Positions 26,806-33,440 of a stretch of DNA of 47,826 nt are shown here, piece after piece. The notes under the pieces were generated by a model. The model saw nothing but the letters and a program-made list of their open reading frames with translations, was not told where the DNA came from and did not search any database. Source of the DNA: Oscillospiraceae bacterium. GTDB lineage: Bacteria > Bacillota > Clostridia > Oscillospirales > Oscillospiraceae. Each line of letters opens with the position of its first letter. Position 1 is the first letter of the stretch. The position numbers and the translations under genes were made by a program. The stretch is from positions 1-47,826 of the forward strand of contig JAFWTG010000074.1 of the NCBI GenBank assembly GCA_017519005.1, read 5' to 3'.

Positions 26806-27816
26806 TCAGAGCTGTCGGACGCTCTGGCCGAAGCGCGGGACCGCGTTCAGCACAATCTGACGATTGGGTCCGCGCCCTTCGATGAGATCTATCAGGGTCT
26901 GGACAGCGGTGCAGACGATCTCCTTCTGTGGCTGAACAAAGGTGGTCAGGGACGGGATCGTGTACCGGGTCAGCGCGATGCCGTCCACGCTGACGACCGA
27001 GCAGTCCTCCGGGACGCTTCGGCCCGCCTCGTGCAGCGCCCGGATGGCGGCGATCGCCATGGCGTCGGAGACGGCAAAGAGCGCGGTGAACGCCTCACCG
27101 TCGGCCAGCAGCTTTTTCGTTCTGCTGTAGGCCCCGGCCATATCATAGGAGACAGTCTCGGCCAGCAGGGCCGGGTCGAAGGGAACCCCAGCTTCCTCCA
27201 GTGCCTCGCGGAAGCCCATCCAGCGCAGCTCGCTGACAGAGCGGTCGCGGATAGAATCCAACAGAATGGCAATACGCCGGTGTCCCCGTTCCAGCAGAAG
27301 CTTCGCGGCGGCACAACCAGTCCTGCGGTCGTCGATGGTAACGGAGGAATACTGCTCCGGCGTGAGGTTTCCAAAGCTGTTCGTATAGGTACAGAGCACA
27401 AAGGGAACGTCCAGCGCGGCGATCTGTTCCTGGGTATAATCGTTGCTTCCACCCAGAAGAATCAGACCCTTCAGCCGCTTTGCACGGGCCAGCTTTGCTG
27501 CCGCGTCGAGCTCGTCCATGTCGGAGCGGATCTGATGCAGGATCGGCGTGTAGCCCGCGTCGAGAATGAGCTGGTCCATGGTCGGTATAAGCTCCGCAAA
27601 AAAGCTGTTCGCAATGCCTCGAAGCACCAGCCCCACCGCGTCGGATTCGAGCTTTACCAGGTCCCTGGCGCTGCCGTTCGGCACAAAATGGTGCTCCCGG
27701 ATGGCGCACAGCACCTTTTCCCTTGCTGCTTCACTGACATTCGGATGGTTGTTCAACACCCGTGAAACTGTGCTGACGGACACGCCGCAGCACAGTGCGA
27801 TATCCTTGATCGTCAT
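26806..27816 (-). CDS. LacI-family transcriptional repressor
   Basis: The 336-residue regulator has an N-terminal helix-turn-helix (M-T-I-K-D-I-A-L-C-C-G-V-S-V-S-T-V-S-R-V-L-N-N). The hinge helix normally reads Y-x-P-N-x-x-A-R; here it is F-V-P-N-G-S-A-R. A periplasmic-binding-protein-like effector domain follows (V-G-L-V-L-R-G-I-A-N-S-F-F, D-D-R-R-T-G-C-A-A-A-K, S-V-D-G-I-A-L-T). It probably senses the sugar taken up by the adjacent ABC importer and represses that operon. An 18-bp palindrome just upstream of its own start suggests autoregulation. The short gap to the binding-protein gene, with no terminator seen, allows read-through. Confidence 0.9.
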   Translation of the reverse strand: MTIKDIALCCGVSVSTVSRVLNNHPNVSEAAREKVLCAIREHHFVPNGSARDLVKLESDAVGLVLRGIANSFFAELIPTMDQLILDAGYTPILHQIRSDMDELDAAAKLARAKRLKGLILLGGSNDYTQEQIAALDVPFVLCTYTNSFGNLTPEQYSSVTIDDRRTGCAAAKLLLERGHRRIAILLDSIRDRSVSELRWMGFREALEEAGVPFDPALLAETVSYDMAGAYSRTKKLLADGEAFTALFAVSDAMAIAAIRALHEAGRSVPEDCSVVSVDGIALTRYTIPSLTTFVQPQKEIVCTAVQTLIDLIEGRGPNRQIVLNAVPRFGQSVRQL

Positions 27817-27838
27817 GATCCTGCCTCAGTTTTTGTAT

Positions 27839-27856
27839 ATTGGAAACGTTTCCAAT
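27839..27856. promoter_or_regulatory. LacI-type operator upstream of the repressor gene
   Basis: ATTGGAAACGTTTCCAAT is a perfect 18-bp palindrome with the central CG typical of LacI/CcpA-family operators. It lies 23 bases upstream of the repressor ATG and fits autorepression or carbon-catabolite control. Confidence 0.8.
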
Positions 27857-27934
27857 TTATATTTACACTATATCAAAAAACACATGAAAAAGCAATTATT
27901 CAATATCCACAATTAATGATCTTCTGTTTCGTGC

Positions 27935-28053
27935 AAAACCTACAATGCCGCAGATTCCGTCATGCGGACCCCGGCCATTTATGATACCGCAGCAGGACGC
28001 TGTGACTCACACGAGCCCGGTCACATGGTACCGATTCACATATTGTAGGTTTT
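27935..28053. repeat. 119-bp element bounded by 12-bp perfect inverted repeats
   Basis: AAAACCTACAAT (27935-27946) and its complement ATTGTAGGTTTT (28042-28053) frame a 95-base centre with no gene. The wider gap 27857-28227 otherwise holds nothing I can name. From 28050 to about 28210 one plus frame stays open to a stop at 28211 (V-L-T-D-A-F-E-K-A-V-D-K-F-K) and could be a decayed gene end. Confidence 0.5.
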
Positions 28054-28227
28054 GACGGATGCGTTTGAGAAAGCGGTTGACAAGTTCAAGCCTGCCGGAT
28101 ATACTGGACTTGGAAGGACTGGCCGCAGCCTTCCGCCGCGGTTTCTGCGAAAAGGCAATGAGATGTCCCGGCCGATGGCGGCAGCCATAAACAATCGGTC
28201 AAATAGACTGTGACAAGAGTTCTGATT

Positions 28228-28649
28228 ATGAAATTCGATTCCAATTGTTCCTACTGCGCGGAGGGAAAGCTGCTGGACGCCTTTGGCATCATGATCGGCG
28301 AGTTTCCATGTCCAAAGTCATCCTCTTCAAGGAGCAGAGCCACCGGGGCCGCTGCATCGTGGCCTGTAAGCGCCATGTGGACGACATCACCGACTTGAGC
28401 AAAGAGGAGCGTCTCCAATTTATTGAGGATGTGAACCACGTAGCGGAGATTCTCCATCTGCTGTTCAAGCCGGACAAGCTCAACTTCGGCGCCTATGGCG
28501 ATACCATGCACCACCTCCACGTACACTTGGTCCCCAAGTACAAGGACGGTTTTGAATGGGGCGGCGTGTTCCAGATGAAACCCCACGCACTGGAATTGGA
28601 CGAGGCGGGATACGACGAACTGATTCGCATGATCCGCGAAAAGCTCTGA
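28228..28649 (+). pseudogene. HIT-family protein interrupted by a one-base frameshift
   Basis: Two overlapping frames together make a complete histidine-triad hydrolase-like protein of about 140 residues. The first frame gives M-K-F-D-S-N-C-S-Y-C-A-E-G-K-L-L-D-A-F-G-I-M-I-G-E-F-P, with a zinc-type C-x-x-C. The second continues S-K-V-I-L-F-K-E-Q-S-H-R-G-R-C and carries the triad H-H-L-H-V-H-L-V-P-K-Y and the G-F-E-W-G-G-V-F motif. The join lies at 28303-28309 (TTTCCAT), where one extra C would restore the frame. This may be a true mutation or a sequencing error. The ribosome binding site is poor. HIT proteins hydrolyse nucleotide conjugates; the substrate here is unknown. Confidence 0.75.
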
Positions 28650-28673
28650 TCGTACGGGTTCCGCTTCACTGCA

Positions 28674-28721
28674 ACAGAGGGGCTTGCTGCAAAACAAACG
28701 AATTGCAGCAAGCCCCTCTGT
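28674..28721. terminator. Bidirectional terminator between the HIT gene and rhaD
   Basis: A perfect 19-bp inverted repeat (28674-28692 with 28703-28721, core AGAGGGGCTTGCTGCAA) has a ten-base loop and is followed by ATTTCTT on the plus strand. The stretch from here to 28804 holds no gene. Confidence 0.85.
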
Positions 28722-28804
28722 ATTTCTTCCGGACTCTGTTCGGAGAAGATTTGGCTCTGGATACGCCCCTTCTGCGAAACAGCTTGCCTTGGGGTATGTC
28801 CGAC

Positions 28805-29659
28805 TTATTTTGCTTCTCCTCGTACGTCTGGCCCAGACCGGAGCTCCGGAGCGAGCCAGCCTTCCCGCGCCTTGACGCCGAAGCGAACTTCCAATTGATG
28901 CAGGGCCTCGTCGGAAATGGTGTTCACAAGGGGCAGGTGCGCGATTTTCAAATAGATTTCGGCGGCTTTTTCGGCTGTCTCGATCAGACCGAAGGTCTCG
29001 TCCAGGTCCCTGCCGGCGGCGTAGATGCCGTGCTGTGCCCAGACCACGAGGCGTGCGGTCTCCATCTTCCGCGCGGTGGCCTCGCCGATCTCGTTGGTGC
29101 CGCAAAGCATCCAGGGCAGGACATTGACGCCGTCGGGAAAGACGATGATACACTCCGTACACATCTGCCAGAGCGTGCGCGTGAACGCTCGTTCATCCAG
29201 GCTGTGTACATAGGTCATAGCGAGCAGATTGGCCGGGTGGCAGTGCATGACGACGCGGTTTTTCGGATCGACCTTCCGTCGCGCCGCATGGCTCATCATG
29301 TGGGCCGGGAACTCGGAGGTAAAGCTTCCGCCGTCGCTGAAGCCCCAAAGCAACTCCGCGTTTCTTCCGCCGTCTCTCAGGCGGACAATCCCAAGATTGA
29401 CGTCCGGAGCGTACTGCACGTTCCTGAAATACTTGCCGGTACCGGTGACCAGGAAGCACTTCCCCTCCAGCTCCGGCGCGGCAAAGCCGGTGGAAATCAC
29501 GCGGAGCGCATGAACGGCAGGCAGATATTCCTTCCATTCATTTTCATCCAGAAGCACAGACACGTTGCCGCCGTTGCGCTCGTCCCAGCCATGGTCGTAC
29601 ATGTTGGTGACGATCCGGATCATTTCCACCATAAAGGGAGCGCGCATCAGTTCTTTCAT
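28805..29659 (-). CDS. rhaD: Rhamnulose-1-phosphate aldolase
   Basis: RhaD is a cytoplasmic zinc class II aldolase that splits L-rhamnulose 1-phosphate into dihydroxyacetone phosphate and L-lactaldehyde. The 284-residue product shows G-W-D-E-R-N-G-G-N-V-S near the start, then T-G-T-G-K-Y-F, the metal-binding M-H-C-H-P-A-N motif, and the later V-V-W-A-Q-H-G-I-Y motif. The length matches the E. coli enzyme. I chose the second ATG (29659) because GGAGG lies five bases upstream. The first ATG at 29671 has no site. No other rhamnose genes are visible here, so the enzyme works alone in this neighbourhood or with genes elsewhere. A clear promoter precedes it. Confidence 0.9.
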   Translation of the reverse strand: MKELMRAPFMVEMIRIVTNMYDHGWDERNGGNVSVLLDENEWKEYLPAVHALRVISTGFAAPELEGKCFLVTGTGKYFRNVQYAPDVNLGIVRLRDGGRNAELLWGFSDGGSFTSEFPAHMMSHAARRKVDPKNRVVMHCHPANLLAMTYVHSLDERAFTRTLWQMCTECIIVFPDGVNVLPWMLCGTNEIGEATARKMETARLVVWAQHGIYAAGRDLDETFGLIETAEKAAEIYLKIAHLPLVNTISDEALHQLEVRFGVKAREGWLAPELRSGPDVRGEAK

Positions 29660-29688
29660 GTTTTCCTCCATCCAGTGTGATTTGGATT

Positions 29689-29717
29689 ATGATAGCACAC
29701 TTTCAGAGAAAATACAA
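29689..29717 (-). promoter_or_regulatory. Promoter of rhaD
   Basis: On the minus strand TTGTAT (29717-29712) and TATCAT (29694-29689) are 17 bases apart, about 30 bases upstream of the start. Confidence 0.65.
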
Positions 29718-29762
29718 GCCGCTTCGTATCTTCCACATTGATTGCCTTATGGAGTGTTCCCG

Positions 29763-29809
29763 CGGGCAGGAAGCTGTCTGTTATTCAGTAACAGACTGCT
29801 CCCTGCCCG
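29763..29809 (-). terminator. Hairpin after the 57-residue protein gene
   Basis: A long imperfect inverted repeat pairs CGGGCAGG with CCTGCCCG and GTCTGTTA with TAACAGAC around a short loop, just downstream of the small minus-strand gene. There is no T-run, so termination is uncertain. Confidence 0.6.
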
Positions 29810-29821
29810 GTTCTTACAGTA

Positions 29822-29995
29822 TTAGTTGGCGCTTCCGCAAACAGCGTTTTTAGCGGATTCTACTGCGTTTTCGACGGAATCCGCGGCCTTGGAAACCGCC
29901 TGGCGGACGCAAGGCTGTTTGGGAAGCACGGTTGCCGCAATCGCGCCTCCTGCCATCCCTAAGCCGAGCGCGAAAGCAATCCCCTTGATCGTCAT
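29822..29995 (-). CDS. Small protein of 57 residues with an N-terminal membrane segment
   Basis: A short frame with an excellent AAAGGAGGGAG ribosome binding site encodes a 57-residue protein. It starts M-T-I-K-G-I-A-F-A-L-G-L-G-M-A-G-G-A-I-A-A-T-V-L-P, a Gly/Ala-rich hydrophobic segment. An amphipathic Ala/Glu/Lys/Ser helix follows (Q-A-V-S-K-A-A-D-S-V-E-N-A-V-E-S-A-K-N-A-V), then a short tail. Two cysteines (29 and 53) flank the helix. It resembles small YtxH-like membrane proteins in general pattern, but I do not recognise a family. It is transcribed towards rhaD, separated from it by a hairpin and the rhaD promoter, and diverges from the pyrF-like gene. Confidence 0.7.
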   Translation of the reverse strand: MTIKGIAFALGLGMAGGAIAATVLPKQPCVRQAVSKAADSVENAVESAKNAVCGSAN

Positions 29996-30048
29996 AGAAA
30001 TCTCCCTCCTTTCGCCCGTATTTTACCCAAAAAAATCAGAAAAAACTC

Positions 30049-30077
30049 TGTAATTCTTTTCCGTTTTCTGCTATAAT
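30049..30077 (+). promoter_or_regulatory. Promoter of the pyrF-like gene
   Basis: TATAAT (30072-30077) is a perfect -10. The matching -35 (TGTAAT, 30049-30054, 17-base spacing) is poor, so this may be a weak or activated promoter. Confidence 0.5.
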
Positions 30078-30106
30078 AGGAAAAAAGCTAAGGCGAGGTG
30101 TTTTCT

Positions 30107-31027
30107 GTGTCGATTGACGGTTTGCAAAACAAGATCCGAAAGCTCAAGACGCCGATCATGGTCGGGCTGGACCCGTCTCGCGAGCTGATTCCCCCGGAGC
30201 TGCTTGCAGCCTGCGCGGAAAAGGCCGGCGTCGGTCCTGAGGCCGAGGCCGCTAGCTATCTGCAGTTTTGCAGGGGGCTTCTGGACGCTTTGAAAAAGTA
30301 CGTTCCCGCTGTGAAAATCCAATCTGCCTGCTTCGAGGCTCTGGGCTGGCAGGGCGTCAAGGCCATGCAGGAGGTCCTTGCCTACGCGAAAAAGCTCGGC
30401 TACTACGTCCTGCTGGAGACTATGCGGACAGACGTGGAGCATATCGCGGCCCTGAGCGCGCAGAGCGTCTTCGGCGGCCTGCAATACGGAGAGACGCGCA
30501 GCTTCCCCTACCCCTGCGACGGCCTGGTGCTGAACGGCTATCTGGGCAGCGACGGGGTCCGCCCGTATCTGCCCTATCTGCGGGGAGAGGACCCCAAAAA
30601 CCTCTTCATTGTGGTGAAATCCTCCAACAAATCCTCCCCGGAGGTGCAGGACCTTCTCTCCGGCGATCGGGTGATCCATACCGCCATGGCGGACCTGACC
30701 CTGCGCTGGAGCACGGATCTCTTCGGAAAATGCGGCTACGGCGAAGTTGGAGCCGTGGTGGGTCTCAGCAGTCCCGGCGCGATCCAGGCGCTGCGCAAGC
30801 GCTATGACACGCTGTTCTTCCTGGTTCCCGGCTACGGGGCCCAGGGCGGCGTGGCCAAGCACGCAAGCTACGCCTTTGACCGCCTGGGTCACGGCGCCGT
30901 TGTCTGCGCTTCGCGCAGCATCATCGGAGCCTGGCGTGAGCAGCCGGGTACGGACTGGCCGGAGGCCGCCGTGCAGGCGGTGGAAAAAATGAAGCGGCAG
31001 CTGGAAAGCTACGTGACGGTGCTGTGA
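30107..31027 (+). CDS. PyrF-like (type 2 orotidine-5'-phosphate decarboxylase family) protein lacking the catalytic lysine
   Basis: The 306-residue protein follows the long-form OMP decarboxylase layout. It has I-M-V-G-L-D-P-S near the start, V-K-I-Q-S-A-C-F-E-A-L-G-W-Q-G, and the phosphate-loop segment F-L-V-P-G-Y-G-A-Q-G-G. True enzymes have D-x-K-x-x-D (D-A-K-R-G-D-I) after the second strand. Here the same place reads L-E-T-M-R-T-D-V, with Glu104, Met106 and Asp109, so the essential Lys and first Asp are missing. It may be a non-catalytic relative or have a different reaction. The GTG at 30107 is chosen from its GAGGTG site. No other pyrimidine genes are adjacent. The phosphatase fusion begins two bases downstream. 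Confidence 0.75.
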   Translation: MSIDGLQNKIRKLKTPIMVGLDPSRELIPPELLAACAEKAGVGPEAEAASYLQFCRGLLDALKKYVPAVKIQSACFEALGWQGVKAMQEVLAYAKKLGYYVLLETMRTDVEHIAALSAQSVFGGLQYGETRSFPYPCDGLVLNGYLGSDGVRPYLPYLRGEDPKNLFIVVKSSNKSSPEVQDLLSGDRVIHTAMADLTLRWSTDLFGKCGYGEVGAVVGLSSPGAIQALRKRYDTLFFLVPGYGAQGGVAKHASYAFDRLGHGAVVCASRSIIGAWREQPGTDWPEAAVQAVEKMKRQLESYVTVL

Positions 31028-31028
31028 T

Positions 31029-32042
31029 ATGACGAAGCTTTATCTGATCCGCCACGCGGAGGCCGAGGGGAATATCTTTCGACGGATGCACGGTCAGTAC
31101 GACTCGCTGATTACCCTGAACGGCCTGGCGCAAATTCAGGCGCTTGAACGGCGCTTTGCGGAGACTCCCATTGACGCGGTCTACGCCAGCGATCTTTACC
31201 GAACCCGGCGTACCGCGCAGGCGATCTGCGGACCAAAGAGATTGCCCCTGCATCCGGACCCGCGGTTCCGGGAGGTCTGTGTGGGTAGCTGGGAGGACCT
31301 CCCCTTTGGGGAATTGGAGCGCCGCTGGCCGGAGGAGCTGGCCGCCTTCAGCAGAGACCCCGAGCGGTGGATGATCCCCGGGGCGGAAAGCTACGAGCGC
31401 TACGCCGGACGCTTTGCCGCCGGCCTGACGGAGATTGCGGAAGCGCATCCCGGGCAGAGCGTCGCCGTCTTTACCCACGGCTGCGTGCTCTCCGGCGGCC
31501 TGCACAGGCTGCTGGGCATCCCCCACGACTCCACGCTGAGCGACAATACCGCGGTCTGTCTGCTGGAATATGAAGCCGGTCGCTTCTCCCCTGTCTATCT
31601 GTATGACAATTCCCATCTGAGCGAGGCGATCTCCACCCGGGCCCGGCAGCGCTGGTGGCGGAAGCAGGGCGGAAAATTCAATCTGTGGTTTCGCGACCCG
31701 GAGCCGGCGGACGCCGCGCTCTACGACCCGAACTGGGCTCCCGCGCCGGGCGACCGGGTCTGGATCGCAATGCTGGAGGAGGAAGCTGTCGGATACGCGG
31801 CCATCACGGACACGAATCTCTCCTGCCTCTGGCTGCGGCCTGAATACCGGCACAGACGTTTTGGGGACCAGCTCTTCGGCCAGGCTGTCATCGCTCTGCG
31901 GGCAAAGCGCGTCCGGGCGCTGAATATCGGCGTGCCGACGGCAGCTCTGGAAGCCCTGGCCTTCTTTGCCCATCTCTGCGGCAGCCCGGTCCAGATGGAC
32001 GACGTCTATACCGTCTATCACATGGATATTGCCGTAAATTAA
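31029..32042 (+). CDS. Histidine phosphatase fused to a GNAT-like acetyltransferase domain
   Basis: The 337-residue protein begins with a phosphoglycerate-mutase-type phosphatase (about residues 1-200). The R-H-A-E-A-E-G-N motif holds the catalytic His9. Y-A-S-D-L-Y-R-T-R-R-T-A-Q follows, then the acid E-V-C-V-G-S-W-E-D-L-P, and F-T-H-G-C-V-L-S-G. About residues 240-330 form a second domain like the GNAT core: W-I-A-M-L-E-E-E-A-V-G-Y-A-A-I, then L-W-L-R-P-E-Y-R-H-R-R-F-G-D-Q-L. The fusion is unusual and the substrates are not known. It starts two bases after the PyrF-like stop, so the two are co-translated. The end lies about 60 bases before fba, which has its own promoter. Confidence 0.82.
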   Translation: MTKLYLIRHAEAEGNIFRRMHGQYDSLITLNGLAQIQALERRFAETPIDAVYASDLYRTRRTAQAICGPKRLPLHPDPRFREVCVGSWEDLPFGELERRWPEELAAFSRDPERWMIPGAESYERYAGRFAAGLTEIAEAHPGQSVAVFTHGCVLSGGLHRLLGIPHDSTLSDNTAVCLLEYEAGRFSPVYLYDNSHLSEAISTRARQRWWRKQGGKFNLWFRDPEPADAALYDPNWAPAPGDRVWIAMLEEEAVGYAAITDTNLSCLWLRPEYRHRRFGDQLFGQAVIALRAKRVRALNIGVPTAALEALAFFAHLCGSPVQMDDVYTVYHMDIAVN

Positions 32043-32045
32043 GAC

Positions 32046-32073
32046 TTGTATTTCTTCGGAAATATGATATAAT
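32046..32073 (+). promoter_or_regulatory. Promoter of fba
   Basis: TTGTAT (32046-32051) and TATAAT (32068-32073) are 16 bases apart, about 33 bases before the start codon. Confidence 0.7.
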
Positions 32074-32105
32074 GTCCACGACAAACTTATAAAGGAGTGT
32101 GTACT

Positions 32106-33074
32106 ATGCCTCTGGTAACTACTACCGAAATGTTCAAGAAGGCCTATGACGGCGGCTACGCCATCGGCGCCTTCAACGTCAACAACATGGAGATCGTGCA
32201 GGGCATCACCGAAGCCTGCAAGGAAGAGCATGCCCCCGTCATTCTCCAGGTCTCCAAGGGTGCCCGCGCCTACGCCAACCACACCTATCTGGTAAAACTG
32301 GTGGAAGCGGCTGTCATCGAATGCCCCGAAATCCCCATCGCTCTGCATCTGGACCACGGCCCCGACTTTGAAACCTGCAAGTCCTGCATCGACGGCGGCT
32401 TCACCTCCGTCATGATCGACGCCTCCTCCAAGCCCTTTGCCGAGAACATCGAGATCACCAAGAAGGTCGTGGAGTACGCCCATGACCACGGCGTCGTGGT
32501 CGAGGCCGAGCTGGGCACCCTGGCCGGCGTGGAGGACGAAGTGAAAGTCTCCGCCGCCGATTCCTCCTACACCCGCCCCGAGGACGTGCAGGAGTTCGTG
32601 GAGCGCACGGGCTGCGACTCCCTGGCCATCGCCATCGGCACCAGCCACGGCGCGTTCAAGTTCACCGCTGCCCAGTGCACCCGGGACGCCAACGGCAAGC
32701 TGGTTCCGCCTCCCCTGCGCTTTGACATCCTGGAGGAGGTCAGCCGCCGCCTGCCCGGCTTCCCCATCGTGCTGCACGGCTCTTCCAGCGTGCCCCAGGA
32801 GTTCGTGGACATCGTGAACCGCTACGGCGGGAAAATGCCTGACGCCGTGGGCATTCCCGAGGAGCAGCTGCGGAAAGCCGCAGCCATGAGCGTCTGCAAG
32901 ATCAACATCGACTCCGACCTGCGCCTGGCCCTGACCGCCTGCATCCGCCAGCACTTCGCCGAGCACCCCGAGCACTTTGACCCCCGCCAGTACCTCAAGC
33001 CCGGCCGGGAGGCCATCAAGGCCATGGTGGAGCACAAGCTGGTCCACGTCCTGGGCTGCAACGGAAAAGCCTGA
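32106..33074 (+). CDS. fba: Class II fructose-1,6-bisphosphate aldolase
   Basis: The enzyme reversibly splits fructose 1,6-bisphosphate into glyceraldehyde 3-phosphate and dihydroxyacetone phosphate in glycolysis. The 322-residue product carries the zinc-binding H-L-D-H-G motif, I-D-A-S-S-K-P-F, V-E-A-E-L-G, I-G-T-S-H-G, and V-L-H-G-S-S-S-V-P. The start at 32106 (M-P-L-V-T-T-T-E-M-F) has AAAGGAG eight bases upstream. Codon use is strongly G/C-ending and uniform, as expected for a highly expressed gene. A terminator hairpin follows. Confidence 0.95.
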   Translation: MPLVTTTEMFKKAYDGGYAIGAFNVNNMEIVQGITEACKEEHAPVILQVSKGARAYANHTYLVKLVEAAVIECPEIPIALHLDHGPDFETCKSCIDGGFTSVMIDASSKPFAENIEITKKVVEYAHDHGVVVEAELGTLAGVEDEVKVSAADSSYTRPEDVQEFVERTGCDSLAIAIGTSHGAFKFTAAQCTRDANGKLVPPPLRFDILEEVSRRLPGFPIVLHGSSSVPQEFVDIVNRYGGKMPDAVGIPEEQLRKAAAMSVCKINIDSDLRLALTACIRQHFAEHPEHFDPRQYLKPGREAIKAMVEHKLVHVLGCNGKA

Positions 33075-33091
33075 ACAACAGCATAACCGCC

Positions 33092-33130
33092 AAAAATGGA
33101 GGCGCTTCCAAGCGAAGCACCTCCATTTTT
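33092..33130 (+). terminator. Terminator of fba
   Basis: AAAAATGGAGG and its complement CCTCCATTTTT enclose a second GCTTC/GAAGC stem with one mismatch. The hairpin ends in a T-run. Confidence 0.85.
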
Positions 33131-33374
33131 CCATAAAAAATCCCAAATCCCCCGTTGCCTCGTAGAGTTTCGTGCCCGCAGGCGCGGAAAAAATTAAATC
33201 CATTTTTGCCGGAAACCGCGTTTTCGGCAAAAATTCTTTTCGCGGAGCGAGTGCGCCCTCCCCCGCGCCACCGCGCTCGCGCAGCGCCCTCTTTTTCAGA
33301 CAAAGTCCCAAAGACTTTGTCTGAAAGTTTCCCGCTATTTCCGAACGGAATAAGAGAAGACTCAACAGCGCACT
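33131..33374. other. Gene-free stretch with two hairpins between fba and spoIIE
   Basis: No plausible gene is visible. The stretch holds an inverted repeat TTTTTGCCG...CGGCAAAAA (about 33202-33233), a very G+C-rich CGCG-containing block (33238-33290), and a hairpin TCAGACAAAGTC...GACTTTGTCTGA (33296-33324). The density of inverted repeats suggests a dispersed intergenic repeat element, but no second copy lies in the window. Confidence 0.5.
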
Positions 33375-33408
33375 GTGACAGCTTTTCCAGAGGGGGCAAA
33401 CCTATAAT
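33375..33408 (+). promoter_or_regulatory. Candidate Spo0A-type promoter of spoIIE
   Basis: GTGACA (33375-33380) and TATAAT (33403-33408) are separated by 22 bases, too far for a normal sigma-A promoter. The Bacillus subtilis spoIIE and spoIIG promoters have just such a wide spacing and need phosphorylated Spo0A. No clear Spo0A box (TGTCGAA) is seen, so this remains tentative. Confidence 0.45.
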
Positions 33409-33440
33409 CTACTTACACTTTTTGGACAGGGGGAAGGAGC

